This document shows, one piece after another, positions 48,737 through 58,064 of a stretch of 64,000 bases of DNA (position 1 is its first letter; every line of letters starts with the position of its first letter). The position numbers and the translations under genes were made by a program. The notes beneath the pieces were generated by a model. It made no database searches. It was not told the origin of the DNA and saw only the letters and a list, made by a program, of their open reading frames with translations. Where the stretch lies: the NCBI RefSeq assembly GCF_001672775.1, contig NZ_LZKJ01000085.1:1-64000 (forward strand), given 5' to 3'. This stretch comes from Mycobacterium kyorinense (GTDB lineage Bacteria > Actinomycetota > Actinomycetes > Mycobacteriales > Mycobacteriaceae).

Positions 48737-49569
48737 GTCTGGGCGGCTGCTTGAGCAGCTTGTCGTGCCCGCTGCTTGGTGATGAATCCGACCGAAAATC
48801 GTTGCAGCAGCCCGGGTGCCAGCCGGGCGAACAGCCAGGACGCATGCGCGCGTTTGGGCACCACCAATAGCGCTTTGTTGCGCTGGATCGCTGTGAGCGT
48901 GTCGCGAGCCAACCGGTCGGGGTCGTAGGCGGTCTTCATGCCCTGGCTGCGAAGGTAGTAGTCGCGGCCGACAAAACCGCCGACTGCGCCTTTGTCCAGG
49001 ATCGGTGTCTCGACCGCGGCCGGGCAGATCGCCAGCACACCCACCCCGCGCGAGACTGCTTCAGACCGCAACGCCAGCGACAGCCCGACCACCGCGTGCT
49101 TGGTCATCACGTAGCTGGTGATCTGCCCGGCGGCGGTAAGCCCGGCCATCGACGCGGTGTTGACGATGTGGCCGTGCCCCTGCCGCAGCATCATCGGGTA
49201 AGCGGCGGCCACGCCGTGCACCACGCCGCGAATGTTGACGTCGATGATCGCGTTCCATTGGTCCAACGTGAGCAGTTCGCTGTCGCCGCCCCAGGCGATT
49301 CCGGCGTTGTTGAACATCACGTCCAGCCGACCGGTCCGGTCCACGACCTCGTCGACCACGGCTTGTACCGCGGCGGCGTCGGTGACGTCCAGCGCGGCCG
49401 AGCGTGCGGTGCCGGGACCGGTGATGGCATCGGCGGTCCGCGCCGCGGCGGTGCCGTCGATGTCGGTGCACACGACGTCGGCGCCGGCGGCCACCAGCGC
49501 CCGGCAAAGCGCGGCGCCGATTCCCGAGCCGCCGCCGGTGACAATCGCCTGCTTTCCGGTGAAAATCAT
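48733..49569 (-). CDS. Short-chain dehydrogenase/reductase
   Basis: 278-residue classical SDR. GGGSGIG binds the cofactor, NNAG and the S...Y-x-x-x-K triad (SMAGL, YVMTK) are present, and the acidic residue after beta-2 (CTDID) suggests NAD(H). The C-terminal helix is basic (ITKQRARQAAQ). It sits in a minus-strand block with overlapping ATGA junctions on both sides, so it is co-translated with the other SDR and the transporter. Substrate unknown. Confidence 0.9.
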   Translation of the reverse strand: MIFTGKQAIVTGGGSGIGAALCRALVAAGADVVCTDIDGTAAARTADAITGPGTARSAALDVTDAAAVQAVVDEVVDRTGRLDVMFNNAGIAWGGDSELLTLDQWNAIIDVNIRGVVHGVAAAYPMMLRQGHGHIVNTASMAGLTAAGQITSYVMTKHAVVGLSLALRSEAVSRGVGVLAICPAAVETPILDKGAVGGFVGRDYYLRSQGMKTAYDPDRLARDTLTAIQRNKALLVVPKRAHASWLFARLAPGLLQRFSVGFITKQRARQAAQAAAQT

Positions 49570-50345
49570 TGCCCGCCCGCCAGTCTCATCGTATGCCCGT
49601 ACACGTCGGGGTAGCGCTTCAGGTGCGCACCGCCGTTGAGGTCGAGCACTTCGCCGGTCAGCCAGGACGCCGTGGCCGCAAAGACCACGGCGTCGGCGAC
49701 GTCCTCGGGCGTGCCGGCGCGGCCGAGCGGAGTGTTCTCCAGATAGTCGTCGAGCACCCCGGGAATCAGCGTGGCCGGCTCGGTCAGCGGGGTGTGCACG
49801 AAACCCGGCGCGACGGCGTTGACCCGGATCCCGTGCGGCGCCAATTCCAGGGCGGCGACCTGCGTCAGCATCGACAGCCCCGCTTTGGCTGCGCAGTAGG
49901 CACTCATCGCCGCCGCGGGCTGACGGGCATTCAGTGAACTCAACGACACCAGCGCGCCGCCGTCGCGCAGCTGCGGCGCGGCATGCTTGATCACCAGGAA
50001 GGCGCCGGTGAGGCAGACGTCGACAACCGAGCGGAAGTCCTCGACCGGCAGATCGGTGATCAGCCCCAGGCCGCTGAATCCGGCGGTGTTGACGACGATC
50101 TCGAGCGGACCCGAGTCTGCGAACAACCCTTGAACGGAAGCCTCGTCGGTGACTTCGACGGTCGCGGCATCGTGCGGGTCACCGAGTTCGGCGGCCACTG
50201 CCTGCGCGCCGTCGGTATTGCGGTCGGCAACCACGATGCGGCAGCCATCGGCGGCCAGCGCATGGGCGACCGCCCGGCCGATGCCGGAGGCTCCACCGAC
50301 GACGACTGCGGTGCGGGTGCCCGTGTGGTGCTCCGATTCGGTCAT
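49566..50345 (-). CDS. Short-chain dehydrogenase/reductase
   Basis: 259-residue SDR. GGASGIG cofactor loop, NTAG, S-S-L with YCAAK for the catalytic triad, and PG-FVHTPLTE after. VADRN favours NAD(H). AGGAGGAGCGGCGCCC precedes the ATG, a sequence resembling a MIRU edge. Its stop overlaps the start of the next SDR. Likely in the same pathway as the steroid dehydrogenase upstream; substrate unproven. Confidence 0.9.
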   Translation of the reverse strand: MTESEHHTGTRTAVVVGGASGIGRAVAHALAADGCRIVVADRNTDGAQAVAAELGDPHDAATVEVTDEASVQGLFADSGPLEIVVNTAGFSGLGLITDLPVEDFRSVVDVCLTGAFLVIKHAAPQLRDGGALVSLSSLNARQPAAAMSAYCAAKAGLSMLTQVAALELAPHGIRVNAVAPGFVHTPLTEPATLIPGVLDDYLENTPLGRAGTPEDVADAVVFAATASWLTGEVLDLNGGAHLKRYPDVYGHTMRLAGGQ

Positions 50346-50430
50346 GGGCGCCGCTCCTCCTGTCCGTCGAACGCGCATTACGCTACACGCCGACGCGAAA
50401 TGCGGCGCAGTTGCGACGCAACGCAGGTGG

Positions 50431-51540
50431 CTATTCAGGTGGCGGCGCGGCAACGACCGCCGCCGGACGCGGCTGGGTGGTGGCCTTGACCTGCTCGAAC
50501 AAGTCGCAGTAGTAGGGCTGGCAGTCCGCCATGGCCTGCTCGGTGGTGAACAGCGGCCGGTAGCCCAAGTCACGCTCGGCCTTGGCGATCGAGAAGTAGT
50601 TGTCGAGGTAAAGCCGTTCCACCGCAAGCGGTTCCAGCGGTGGCTTGGGAATTCCGAACTTGAAGTGCAGCCGCTGCCAGATCGTCATCACCCAGCGGAC
50701 CAGCGGACCGTTCACCCGCAGCCGGGGCCAGTGCTGCCCGCAGGCTTCGATCACCGGCCGGGCGAACTCGAACATGTTGATCGGCTCCCCGTCGTTGACG
50801 AAGTATGCCTGGCCCGGCGACGTTCCGCCGGGGACCAAGTGCTCGCCGGCCAGGATGAAACCGTGAATCAGGTTGTGCACGTAGGAGTTGTCGAGTTTGG
50901 CGTTCTTACTGCCGATGAGCACCTTGACGTGGCCGGCGACCACGCTTTCGAACAGCTTGCGAAACATGGTCTGGTCGCCGCGGCCCCAGATGCCGCTGGG
51001 CCGAATAGAACAGGTCAGCATGTCGCCGATCCCGTTCTGGGACAAGACGTATTTCTCGGCGGCGACCTTGGTTTCGGTGTAGAGGTCGTTGAACCGATCG
51101 GTGTAAGGCAGCGTCTCGTCGCCGTTTCGGATGCGCTGACCGCCCATCACCACGCTGTTGGACGCGGTGTAGACAAAACGCTTCACCCCGGCGGCCTGCC
51201 CGGCACGCACCAGGTTCTCGGTGCCGCCGACATTGACCGCAAAACTGCGTTTGCGATATTCATCGGTCACCGATGCGCCGCCCATCAGCTCGATGATGGC
51301 CGCGGTGTGGATGATCGTGTCGATTCCGGCCACCGCCGCGGCGACGGTGTCCGGATCGCAGATATCGCCTTCGAGGACTTCCAGCTTCGGATGATCGGGT
51401 AGCGGAGACGGCGCCCGGTCGAAGGAGCGCACCTGGTGTCCGCGCTCCAGCAGTGTGGTCACTAGGTTGGCGCCCACGAAGCCGGAGCCGCCGGTGACCA
51501 GGACGCGTCCGAGTTCAGTGGTCAGCGATGCATCACCCAT
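50431..51540 (-). CDS. 3-beta-hydroxysteroid dehydrogenase (Rv1106c)
   Basis: 369 residues, extended SDR of the 3-beta-HSD type. GGSGFVG (17-23) binds NAD; Y154 and K158 (YTETK) with an upstream Ser form the active site; RPSGIWGRGD is a conserved block. The M. tuberculosis counterpart oxidises cholesterol to cholestenone. A KstR-type operator lies 15-28 bp upstream of the ATG. Confidence 0.93.
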   Translation of the reverse strand: MGDASLTTELGRVLVTGGSGFVGANLVTTLLERGHQVRSFDRAPSPLPDHPKLEVLEGDICDPDTVAAAVAGIDTIIHTAAIIELMGGASVTDEYRKRSFAVNVGGTENLVRAGQAAGVKRFVYTASNSVVMGGQRIRNGDETLPYTDRFNDLYTETKVAAEKYVLSQNGIGDMLTCSIRPSGIWGRGDQTMFRKLFESVVAGHVKVLIGSKNAKLDNSYVHNLIHGFILAGEHLVPGGTSPGQAYFVNDGEPINMFEFARPVIEACGQHWPRLRVNGPLVRWVMTIWQRLHFKFGIPKPPLEPLAVERLYLDNYFSIAKAERDLGYRPLFTTEQAMADCQPYYCDLFEQVKATTQPRPAAVVAAPPPE

Positions 51541-51554
51541 CCGACGAGGATAAC

Positions 51555-51568
51555 TGAAACGTGTTCCA
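51555..51568 (-). promoter_or_regulatory. KstR-like operator upstream of the steroid dehydrogenase
   Basis: TGAAACGTGTTCCA matches the KstR consensus TnnAACnnGTTnnA at every fixed position. A second dyad, CAGAAC-N11-GTTCTG, lies at about 51578-51600. KstR represses cholesterol catabolism genes until cholesterol-derived CoA thioesters arrive; its action here is inferred. Confidence 0.68.
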
Positions 51569-51606
51569 ATTCGGAGCAGAACTTGTCAAACTGGTTCTGG
51601 TTTCAA

Positions 51607-51840
51607 CTATTCATCGGAGGCGTCGGATCCGTCGGCGGCCAGCGCGTCCTCGATGCGTTTGCGAGCCCCAGCTAAATGCTCTTCGCACCGTTTAGCCAGG
51701 TGTTCGCCTCTTTCCCACAGATTCAGCGACGCGTCCAGGTCGAGGCCGCCCTGTTCTAAGGCCCGCACGACTTCGATCAGTTCGTCGCGGCATTCTTCAT
51801 AGCCGAGGTGACTAATGGGCCTAGCTTCGTCACTCGTCAT
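51607..51840 (-). CDS. xseB: Exodeoxyribonuclease VII small subunit
   Basis: 77 residues, the family size. Two helices with [43 protein letters not shown], the conserved XseB core (LE-G-L-L-S-L-YE/RGe). It joins XseA in the ssDNA exonuclease complex. The start overlaps the 3' end of xseA by 11 bp, so they are coupled. Confidence 0.96.
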   Translation of the reverse strand: MTSDEARPISHLGYEECRDELIEVVRALEQGGLDLDASLNLWERGEHLAKRCEEHLAGARKRIEDALAADGSDASDE

Positions 51841-53074
51841 CGGTAGATCCTTCGCTAACTGCCGCGATCGCGCCGTCGCCGACTCGCACCCGCAGCCTCG
51901 TGCCGGCAGGGGCGTCGTCGACCGAACGCAACACCGCCGCGGCCCCCGAGACTGGAACCGTCTGCACCACCGCATAGCCGCGGGCCAGCGTGGCCGCCGG
52001 TCCCAGGGTGGCCAGCCGGGCGGACAGATGGCCGACCCGATCGGTCTCCGCGGCGACCAGCCGGGTGACGTCTCGGCGCCCCGCCGAGCGCGCCCGATGA
52101 ATCTCCTCGGCACGCACCCGCAGCGCGGCCAGCGGCTCGGCCAGGACCGGACGACTACGCAACTGAGCCAACGCCCGTTCCTCCCGGGACACCCAATTGC
52201 GCAGCGCCTGCGCACTGCGTCGGCGCAAATCGTCGACCAGACGCTGCTCGGCGGCGGTGTCCGGCACGATCTTCTTCGCCGCGTCGGTCGGGGTGGCCGC
52301 CCGCAGGTCGGCGACCAGATCGCACAGCGGATTGTCCGGCTCGTGACCGACCGCGCTGACCACCGGTGTGCGGCACGCCGCGATCGCGCGGCACAACGTC
52401 TCGTCGGAAAACGGCAGTAGATCCTCGACCGTGCCGCCGCCGCGGGCCAGCACGATCACGTCGACGTCGGGGTCGACGTCGAGCCCGCGCAATGCCTCGA
52501 CGATCTGCGAGACGGCGTTAGGCCCCTGCACAACGGTGTTTCGCACCGCGAAGCGCACCGCGGGCCAGCGCGCAGCGGCTACCGACGTCACGTCGTGCTC
52601 GGCGGCGCTGGCCCGGCCGGTGATCAGTCCAACTGTGCACGGCAGGAACGGGATCGGCCGTTTGAGCCGCGGGTCGAACAACCCCTCGGCGTCCAGCAGC
52701 CGGCGTAGCCGCTCGATGCGGGCCAGCAGCTCGCCGATGCCGACTGCTCGTATTTCGCTGAGCCGCAACGAGAACGTGCCACGCCCGGTGAAGAAATTGG
52801 GCTTGCCGCACACCACCACCTGGGTGCCTTCGGCCAATTTGACCGGCGCGCCCAGCACCAGATCGCGCGGAGCAGTCACGGTCAGCGACATGTCGGCGGC
52901 GGGATCGCGCAACACCATGAACACGGTCTTGGCGTCTGGCCGCACCTTGATCTGAGTCAGTTGACCCTCGACCCACACGGTGCCCAGTTTGTCGATCCAG
53001 CCGGCCACCCGGATGGCCACCGCGCGCACCGGGAACGGATTCTCGGCCGAGTTCGGCTGCGCGGCTTCGGTCAC
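51830..53074 (-). CDS. xseA: Exodeoxyribonuclease VII large subunit
   Basis: 414 residues from the GTG at 53074. An OB-fold ([24 protein letters not shown]) is followed by the catalytic domain with [27 protein letters not shown] and [14 protein letters not shown], then a long coiled coil. Degrades single-stranded DNA from either end. The GTG overlaps the stop of the previous gene (GTGA). Confidence 0.96.
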   Translation of the reverse strand: MTEAAQPNSAENPFPVRAVAIRVAGWIDKLGTVWVEGQLTQIKVRPDAKTVFMVLRDPAADMSLTVTAPRDLVLGAPVKLAEGTQVVVCGKPNFFTGRGTFSLRLSEIRAVGIGELLARIERLRRLLDAEGLFDPRLKRPIPFLPCTVGLITGRASAAEHDVTSVAAARWPAVRFAVRNTVVQGPNAVSQIVEALRGLDVDPDVDVIVLARGGGTVEDLLPFSDETLCRAIAACRTPVVSAVGHEPDNPLCDLVADLRAATPTDAAKKIVPDTAAEQRLVDDLRRRSAQALRNWVSREERALAQLRSRPVLAEPLAALRVRAEEIHRARSAGRRDVTRLVAAETDRVGHLSARLATLGPAATLARGYAVVQTVPVSGAAAVLRSVDDAPAGTRLRVRVGDGAIAAVSEGSTDDE

Positions 53075-53664
53075 TTGGCGGTCGCGCGGGTGATCCTGTT
53101 GGCCAGCAGCGTCTGGAACGGCGCCCGTGCCTTGGTGGCCTCTTCGTAGGCCAGCAATGCCTCCAGCTCGTCGACGTCCAGCGTGTTCAGCCGGGCCCGC
53201 AGCTGGGCCAGGGTCAGTGATTCGTAATCGAGCTCGTCGGCCACAGCAGGCATCGACACCGTAGCCGCGGCCGACTTCTTGGCGGGCTTGGTCGACATGG
53301 GTGTGGTCGGCGGATCGGTCGGTGGACCACCATCCGACGTCGAGTACAGGGCGAACCGACCTTCGGCCCGTCGTTCGGCGTCGATGGTCTCGGGCCCGCC
53401 CTCCAGCTCGCCGTCGTCCACGTCCTCGTCGAAGGTCGCCCATTCAGGCTGTTCGTCCTTCGGCGGGAAGAAACTCTCGAGCGTGGCGTCGCCCTTGATC
53501 ACGAGTTCGGCCATGTTCTGCTGGAATCGCATCACGACGTGCGCGGCCTGGCTGGCCAGGGTCATCGGGTACATCAGGATGGTTTTCGGCAGCTTCATCG
53601 TCTCCTCGACGGCGACGGTCGCCGCACCGACCAGCAGCCGAACTCCATACGGTGCAGTAGCCAT
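53071..53664 (-). CDS. Lipid droplet-associated protein family (Rv1109c)
   Basis: 197 residues. The N-terminal 55 residues are amphipathic ([44 protein letters not shown]), the middle is acidic and disordered with a Pro/Thr stretch, and the last 45 residues form a helical pair ([26 protein letters not shown]) like a small DNA-repair-associated fold. It is co-transcribed with xseA/xseB. Annotated in mycobacteria as lipid droplet associated; function unclear. Confidence 0.82.
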   Translation of the reverse strand: MATAPYGVRLLVGAATVAVEETMKLPKTILMYPMTLASQAAHVVMRFQQNMAELVIKGDATLESFFPPKDEQPEWATFDEDVDDGELEGGPETIDAERRAEGRFALYSTSDGGPPTDPPTTPMSTKPAKKSAAATVSMPAVADELDYESLTLAQLRARLNTLDVDELEALLAYEEATKARAPFQTLLANRITRATAK

Positions 53665-53738
53665 GGGTCCAAGAGTGCCTTACCTGGCCGGTCAACTCCA
53701 AGCTGGCCGGGAAATGGCGTAGCCGGGTCGCCGGACCG

Positions 53739-53751
53739 TACCCTGGTTGTC
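53739..53751 (+). promoter_or_regulatory. Leaderless promoter of ispH
   Basis: TACCCT (53739-53744) is a -10 match that ends 7 bp before the ATG at 53752, with no ribosome site between. The spacing is that of mycobacterial leaderless genes. Confidence 0.65.
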
Positions 53752-54753
53752 ATGTCTCCGACCGTCAACATGGGGATTCCCGGTGCGTCCAGCACGGTAG
53801 TCGAACCCGCGACCGGTAAGCGGGTGTTGCTGGCCGAGCCCCGCGGATACTGCGCCGGCGTGGACCGCGCCGTCGAGACGGTCGAACGCGCGCTGGAGAA
53901 GCATGGTCCGCCGGTCTATGTCCGCCACGAGATCGTGCACAACCGGCATGTGGTGGACACGCTGGCCAAGGCCGGGGCGGTCTTCGTCGACGAGACCGAC
54001 GAGGTGCCCGAAGGCGCGATCGTGGTGTTCTCCGCACACGGCGTGGCACCGAGCGTCCACACCTCGGCCGCCGAGCGGGACCTGCAGGTCATCGACGCCA
54101 CCTGCCCGCTGGTGGCCAAGGTGCACAACGAAGCCAAGCGGTTCGCCCGCGACGACTACGACATCCTGCTGATCGGCCATCAAGGCCATGAGGAGGTCAT
54201 CGGCACCGCCGGTGAAGCCCCCGACCACGTGCAGCTGGTCGACGGGCCCGACGCCGTCGAGCAGGTCACGGTCCGCGACGAGAACAAAGTCATCTGGCTG
54301 TCCCAAACCACGTTGAGCGTCGACGAGACCATGCAGACCGTGCAGCGGCTGCGCGAGCGGTTCCCGAAGTTGCAGGATCCGCCCAGCGACGACATCTGCT
54401 ATGCCACCCAGAACCGGCAGGTCGCCGTCAAAGCGATGGCGCCCGAATGTGAGCTGGTCATCGTCGTCGGATCGGCCAACTCGTCGAACTCGGTGCGGCT
54501 GGTCGAAGTGGCGCTGGGCGCCGGGTCGCGGGATGCGCACCTGGTGGACTGCGCCGACGACATCGACCCGACCTGGCTGGACGACGTCATCACGGTCGGC
54601 GTCACGTCCGGAGCATCGGTGCCCGAGGTGCTGGTGCGCGGCGTGCTGGAACGGCTGGCCGAACACGGCTACGACGTGGTGCAGCCGGTGACGACCGCCA
54701 ACGAGACGCTGGTGTTCGCCCTACCGCGAGAGATTCGCCCTACTCGTTCCTGA
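53752..54753 (+). CDS. ispH: 4-hydroxy-3-methylbut-2-enyl diphosphate reductase IspH
   Basis: 333 residues. C34, C118 and C216 ([20 protein letters not shown]) bind the iron-sulfur cluster; HGV, TQTTLS-type (SQTTLS) and SANSSNS are substrate motifs. Last step of the MEP pathway, giving IPP and DMAPP. M. tuberculosis has two copies; this is the position of lytB2 (Rv1110). No membrane segment. Confidence 0.96.
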   Translation: MSPTVNMGIPGASSTVVEPATGKRVLLAEPRGYCAGVDRAVETVERALEKHGPPVYVRHEIVHNRHVVDTLAKAGAVFVDETDEVPEGAIVVFSAHGVAPSVHTSAAERDLQVIDATCPLVAKVHNEAKRFARDDYDILLIGHQGHEEVIGTAGEAPDHVQLVDGPDAVEQVTVRDENKVIWLSQTTLSVDETMQTVQRLRERFPKLQDPPSDDICYATQNRQVAVKAMAPECELVIVVGSANSSNSVRLVEVALGAGSRDAHLVDCADDIDPTWLDDVITVGVTSGASVPEVLVRGVLERLAEHGYDVVQPVTTANETLVFALPREIRPTRS

Positions 54754-54774
54754 TCCGCACTCGCGCGGGTCCAG

Positions 54775-55845
54775 TCAGATGTCGTACTCCCAGGAGTCGG
54801 CCTTGGACTTGCGCGATTTCCGTGAGTCGTCGGCTCCGGGGGATCGCCGGTAGCGCACCTGCGAAATCGGATGATGCGTGGCCGTCGCGCCGCTGGGCGC
54901 GGGGCGGCGACGCGGTTCAACCGGTTCGACGGGTTCGTAGCCCTCGGTGGGCTCGTACGGGTCGAAGCGGCTGCTGCGGGCCGTGGGCCTGCCGCGACGC
55001 AGATGTGGGTCGCGGCGGATCTCCCGCGGTGGTCGGCCGCGCAGGTCGGGATCGCGCGGCACCCGGCTGCGGCGGGGTGGCTCTGACGCGTCGACGTCAC
55101 GTGTACGGGCCGGACGCCGGCGTCGGGCGCGTTCGATCGCGGGGTCGAGCGGCTCCTCCAGTGGCGGCCGAATATGCCGGGACCGGGTCGGGGCGGGCCG
55201 CTTGGCGGTCCGGGCTCCGGCGGCTTGGGCCGATTTCGTGCGGCGGCCGGCTGGCTCGGTGCGCCGCGCTCGGGCCGGCGCCTTGCCGGGCTTCCTGGAA
55301 TGTTCGGGTTCGGCTGCATTGCCACCAATCAGCGCGGCGAGCTTCCCGATGATCGCGTTGATACCCCCGCCGCTGTCCGCAGTCTCTGGCTCGGTGTTCG
55401 CGGTCCCTCGAACCGCCAGTCCCAGATACCACCGGATCATGCCGATCAGGAGCACCCCGGCCGACGTGAACAGCATCAGCGGGAAGCGTTCGATCAGCGG
55501 ATAGCCGCAGTTGATCAGCAGGTCCTTGAGCCCGGTCAATTTGGCGCCGTGGAACAGCCAGTACGCGCCGGGAACCGCGCAGAACAGGATCAGCGGGGGC
55601 TGGATGGCCGCGGTGAACACGCCTGATTGCCGGACTGCCAACACTGCAGCCACGCAGCCCAGGACGTAGAGCGCGGAGAAAACGTCGGTCAACTCTTTGT
55701 TGCCCGACCCAGCGTCGAAAGCGAACCCGACGGCGGTTGCGGTCACTGCGATGACGATCGCTGCCCACCACGGCACACCAGGAATATTGGGGTGGATCGA
55801 GCGATGACCTGCCGTCACTGCCGACCTCGCCCGCTGTGCTGACAC
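54775..55845 (-). CDS. DUF6542-type membrane protein with Arg/Pro-rich tail (Rv1111c)
   Basis: 356 residues. Four hydrophobic segments in the first 145 residues (WWAAIVIAVTATAVGFAFDA, ALYVLGCVAAVLAV, LILFCAVPGAYWLFHG, LMLFTSAGVLLIGMIRWYLG), then about 200 residues rich in Arg, Pro and Glu, probably disordered and cytosolic. Convergent with ispH (21 bp between stops). The family is common in actinobacteria; function unknown. Confidence 0.85.
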   Translation of the reverse strand: MSAQRARSAVTAGHRSIHPNIPGVPWWAAIVIAVTATAVGFAFDAGSGNKELTDVFSALYVLGCVAAVLAVRQSGVFTAAIQPPLILFCAVPGAYWLFHGAKLTGLKDLLINCGYPLIERFPLMLFTSAGVLLIGMIRWYLGLAVRGTANTEPETADSGGGINAIIGKLAALIGGNAAEPEHSRKPGKAPARARRTEPAGRRTKSAQAAGARTAKRPAPTRSRHIRPPLEEPLDPAIERARRRRPARTRDVDASEPPRRSRVPRDPDLRGRPPREIRRDPHLRRGRPTARSSRFDPYEPTEGYEPVEPVEPRRRPAPSGATATHHPISQVRYRRSPGADDSRKSRKSKADSWEYDI

Positions 55846-55902
55846 ATGTCGACCGTACCGGCTCAGCGCCCAAAGGCCCGTAAAGACCTGCCCTGGTTTG
55901 CG

Positions 55903-56110
55903 GGGGCCGACCCGCGGCGCCCGGCTCCGCCGCGCTTGCGATCGCCGGGGCTAACCGGGGCCGACCCGCGGCGCCCGGCTCCGCCGCGCTTGCGATCGCC
56001 GGGGCTAACCGGGGCCGACCCGCCGCGCCCGGCTCCGCCGCGCTTGCGATCGCCGGGGCTAACTGGGGCCGACCCGCCGCGCCCGGCTCCGCCGCGCTTG
56101 CGATCGCCCC
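55903..56110 (-). repeat. 54-bp tandem repeat (about 3.8 copies) upstream of ychF
   Basis: Unit starts at 55903, 55957, 56011 and 56065, exactly 54 bp apart; the last unit breaks off after GCGATCGCC. Read on the minus strand each unit carries GCGATCGCAAGCGCGGCGG and AGCCGGGCGC, the core of the dispersed element at 46571. The array ends one base before the ychF -10 box. Confidence 0.93.
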
Positions 56111-56125
56111 TACACTTGGCTCCCT
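56111..56125 (+). promoter_or_regulatory. ychF promoter -10 next to the tandem repeat
   Basis: TACACT (56111-56116) is a good -10; transcription would start about 2-3 nt before the GTG at 56126. Any -35 must lie inside the last repeat unit. Confidence 0.6.
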
Positions 56126-57199
56126 GTGAGCTTGAGCCTGGGGATTGTGGGTTTGCCGAATGTCGGTAAGTCGACGCTGTTCAACGCGTTGACCAAAAAC
56201 GACGTGGTAGCCGCCAACTACCCGTTCGCGACGATCGAACCCAATGAAGGCGTCGTGCCGCTGCCCGATCCACGGTTGGCCAAGCTGGCCGCGATGTTCG
56301 ATTCCGAGCGGATCGTGCCGGCGCCGGTGTCCTTCGTTGACATCGCCGGGCTGGTGGCCGGCGCGTCGGAAGGGGCCGGGCTGGGCAACAAGTTCCTGGC
56401 CAACATCCGCGAGTGCGACGCGATTTGCCAAGTGGTGCGGGTGTTTTCCGACGACGATGTGGCCCATGTCGCCGGGCAGGTCGATCCCAAATCCGACATC
56501 GAGGTTATCGAGACCGAGTTGATCCTCGCCGATATGCAAACGCTCGAGCGCGCGGTGCCGAGGCTGGAGAAGGAAGCCCGTAACAACAAGGACCGCAAAC
56601 CGGTACACGAGGCGGCGGTGGCTGCCCAACAGGTGCTCGACGGTGGGACGACTCTGTTCGCCGCTGGGCTGGACACTGCGCCGCTACGGGAATTGAACCT
56701 GTTGACTACCAAGCCATTTCTGTACGTCTTTAACGCCGACGAGGCGGTGTTGACCGACGCGGCTCGAGTCGCTGCGCTGCGCGAGCTCGTCGCGCCCGCC
56801 GACGCGGTTTTCCTCGACGCCAAGATCGAGGCGGAATTGGCCGAGCTCGATGACGAGTCGGCCACCGAGCTGTTGGAGTCCATCGGACAACACGAGCGAG
56901 GCCTGGATGCGTTGGCCCGCGCCGGCTTTCACACGCTGAAGCTGCAGACCTTCCTGACGGCCGGGCCCAAAGAAGCGCGGGCGTGGGTCATTCACCAGGG
57001 CGACACTGCGCCCAAGGCCGCGGGTGTGATCCACACCGACTTTGAAAAGGGTTTCATCAAAGCCGAAATCGTGTCCTACGACGACTTGATCGACGCCGGG
57101 TCAATGGCCGCAGCCAAGGCCGCCGGCAAGGTCCGGATGGAGGGCAAGGACTACGTGATGGCCGACGGCGACGTGGTCGAATTCCGCTTCAACGTGTAA
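56126..57199 (+). CDS. ychF: Redox-regulated/ribosome-binding ATPase YchF
   Basis: 357 residues, full length. P-loop GLPNVGKST at residues 9-17, then a helical domain and the C-terminal TGS domain ending MADGDVVEFRFNV. YchF/OLA1 proteins hydrolyse ATP in preference to GTP and act with ribosomes and stress responses. Nearly leaderless GTG. Its last 34 bp recur, diverged, at 58024-58057 and 59857-59882. M. tuberculosis counterpart Rv1112. Confidence 0.96.
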   Translation: MSLSLGIVGLPNVGKSTLFNALTKNDVVAANYPFATIEPNEGVVPLPDPRLAKLAAMFDSERIVPAPVSFVDIAGLVAGASEGAGLGNKFLANIRECDAICQVVRVFSDDDVAHVAGQVDPKSDIEVIETELILADMQTLERAVPRLEKEARNNKDRKPVHEAAVAAQQVLDGGTTLFAAGLDTAPLRELNLLTTKPFLYVFNADEAVLTDAARVAALRELVAPADAVFLDAKIEAELAELDDESATELLESIGQHERGLDALARAGFHTLKLQTFLTAGPKEARAWVIHQGDTAPKAAGVIHTDFEKGFIKAEIVSYDDLIDAGSMAAAKAAGKVRMEGKDYVMADGDVVEFRFNV

Positions 57200-57226
57200 G
57201 CGCGAATCAGTAAGTAGTTCGTCGTT

Positions 57227-57904
57227 TCAGCCGTTCTGCGGAGTTGCGACGTCTGTCTGCTTTCGGATGATCGCGACGGACACGACGAGATACCAAACCA
57301 CGGTTGACACTGCTGGGGCGAAGGCGGTGAATGCGCCTTCGAGCGAGAACGGGCCGGTAGGGACGAACACGCCCGCTGTCGAGCCAACGCACAGGACCAA
57401 GCTCAGAATCGCAATGTAAGCCGTCCAGCGTGGCAAGACCCCGGCGTCGAAAATGCAGAATGCGTAGGCAAATGCGGCCAGTCCGGTAATGAAACCCGAG
57501 ACGGTGATAAGGATGCCCGGGAAGTGGACGCCGACGGTGTACACCACCTGGGTGTCCAATTTGGCCGCTCCCTGGACGATCGCGATCTGCAAACCCGTGG
57601 AGATAACGAGAAGAGCGGCGAGGGCTGTCTGAGCAGTCAGGAACAGGTCAGCAAGGTAGTCGTCCGATTGACGCAAAACCCGTCGTACGGCCACCGAGAA
57701 CATCAACAGCAGCGGCACGGCCAAGGGGAACAACCACCCTTGCACGACGAGTAAATCTTGCTTCGCGATGAAGTAGTTCTGGTAAGTAATGGCTTTGCCG
57801 TCGGCTGGCGGAGTTGCGCCCGGAAGAGTACCCCCGACCAACGCGATCGCGACGTAAAGAATTCCGGCGATGCCTCCGAACCGTATCCATCGGTGATCCC
57901 GCAA
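57227..57904 (-). CDS. Six-helix membrane protein, unknown (DUF4386-like)
   Basis: 225 residues from a TTG at 57904, chosen for the GGAGGGG site upstream. Six hydrophobic segments (FGGIAGILYVAIALVGG, LFPLAVPLLLMFSVAVRR, LFLTAQTALAALLVISTG, FPGILITVSGFITGLAAFAY, AYIAILSLVLCVGSTAG, VSTVVWYLVVSVAII). It is the only gene between ychF and the second copy of the ychF 3' end, and lies tail-to-tail with ychF. Codon use is less GC-rich than the neighbours, fitting acquisition by transfer. Confidence 0.75.
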   Translation of the reverse strand: MRDHRWIRFGGIAGILYVAIALVGGTLPGATPPADGKAITYQNYFIAKQDLLVVQGWLFPLAVPLLLMFSVAVRRVLRQSDDYLADLFLTAQTALAALLVISTGLQIAIVQGAAKLDTQVVYTVGVHFPGILITVSGFITGLAAFAYAFCIFDAGVLPRWTAYIAILSLVLCVGSTAGVFVPTGPFSLEGAFTAFAPAVSTVVWYLVVSVAIIRKQTDVATPQNG

Positions 57905-58023
57905 GACAACCCCTCCAATACGGTTGTGTATCCGGCGTGAATATAGACTCACTAACCGCCCGATGCATCGAATTCGCTTTACGAACACACTGATCGAACG
58001 GACAAGCGACGGACGGCGTCGAC

Positions 58024-58057
58024 CGGCGACGTGGTCTAATTCCGTTTCGATGTGTAG
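58024..58057 (+). repeat. Diverged copy of the ychF 3' end (copy 2)
   Basis: 29 of 34 bases match 57166-57199. Codon by codon the copy reads GGC GAC GTG GTC TAA TTC CGT TTC GAT GTG TAG, with one nonsense change and mostly silent or conservative ones. It is followed at once by the tail of a minus-strand gene, like the original. Confidence 0.75.
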
Positions 58058-58064
58058 TGGAACG

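Noticed and set aside
55903..56110. CRISPR array
   Set aside because: The 54-bp units are contiguous and nearly identical, with no variable spacers and no cas genes. It is a tandem repeat.
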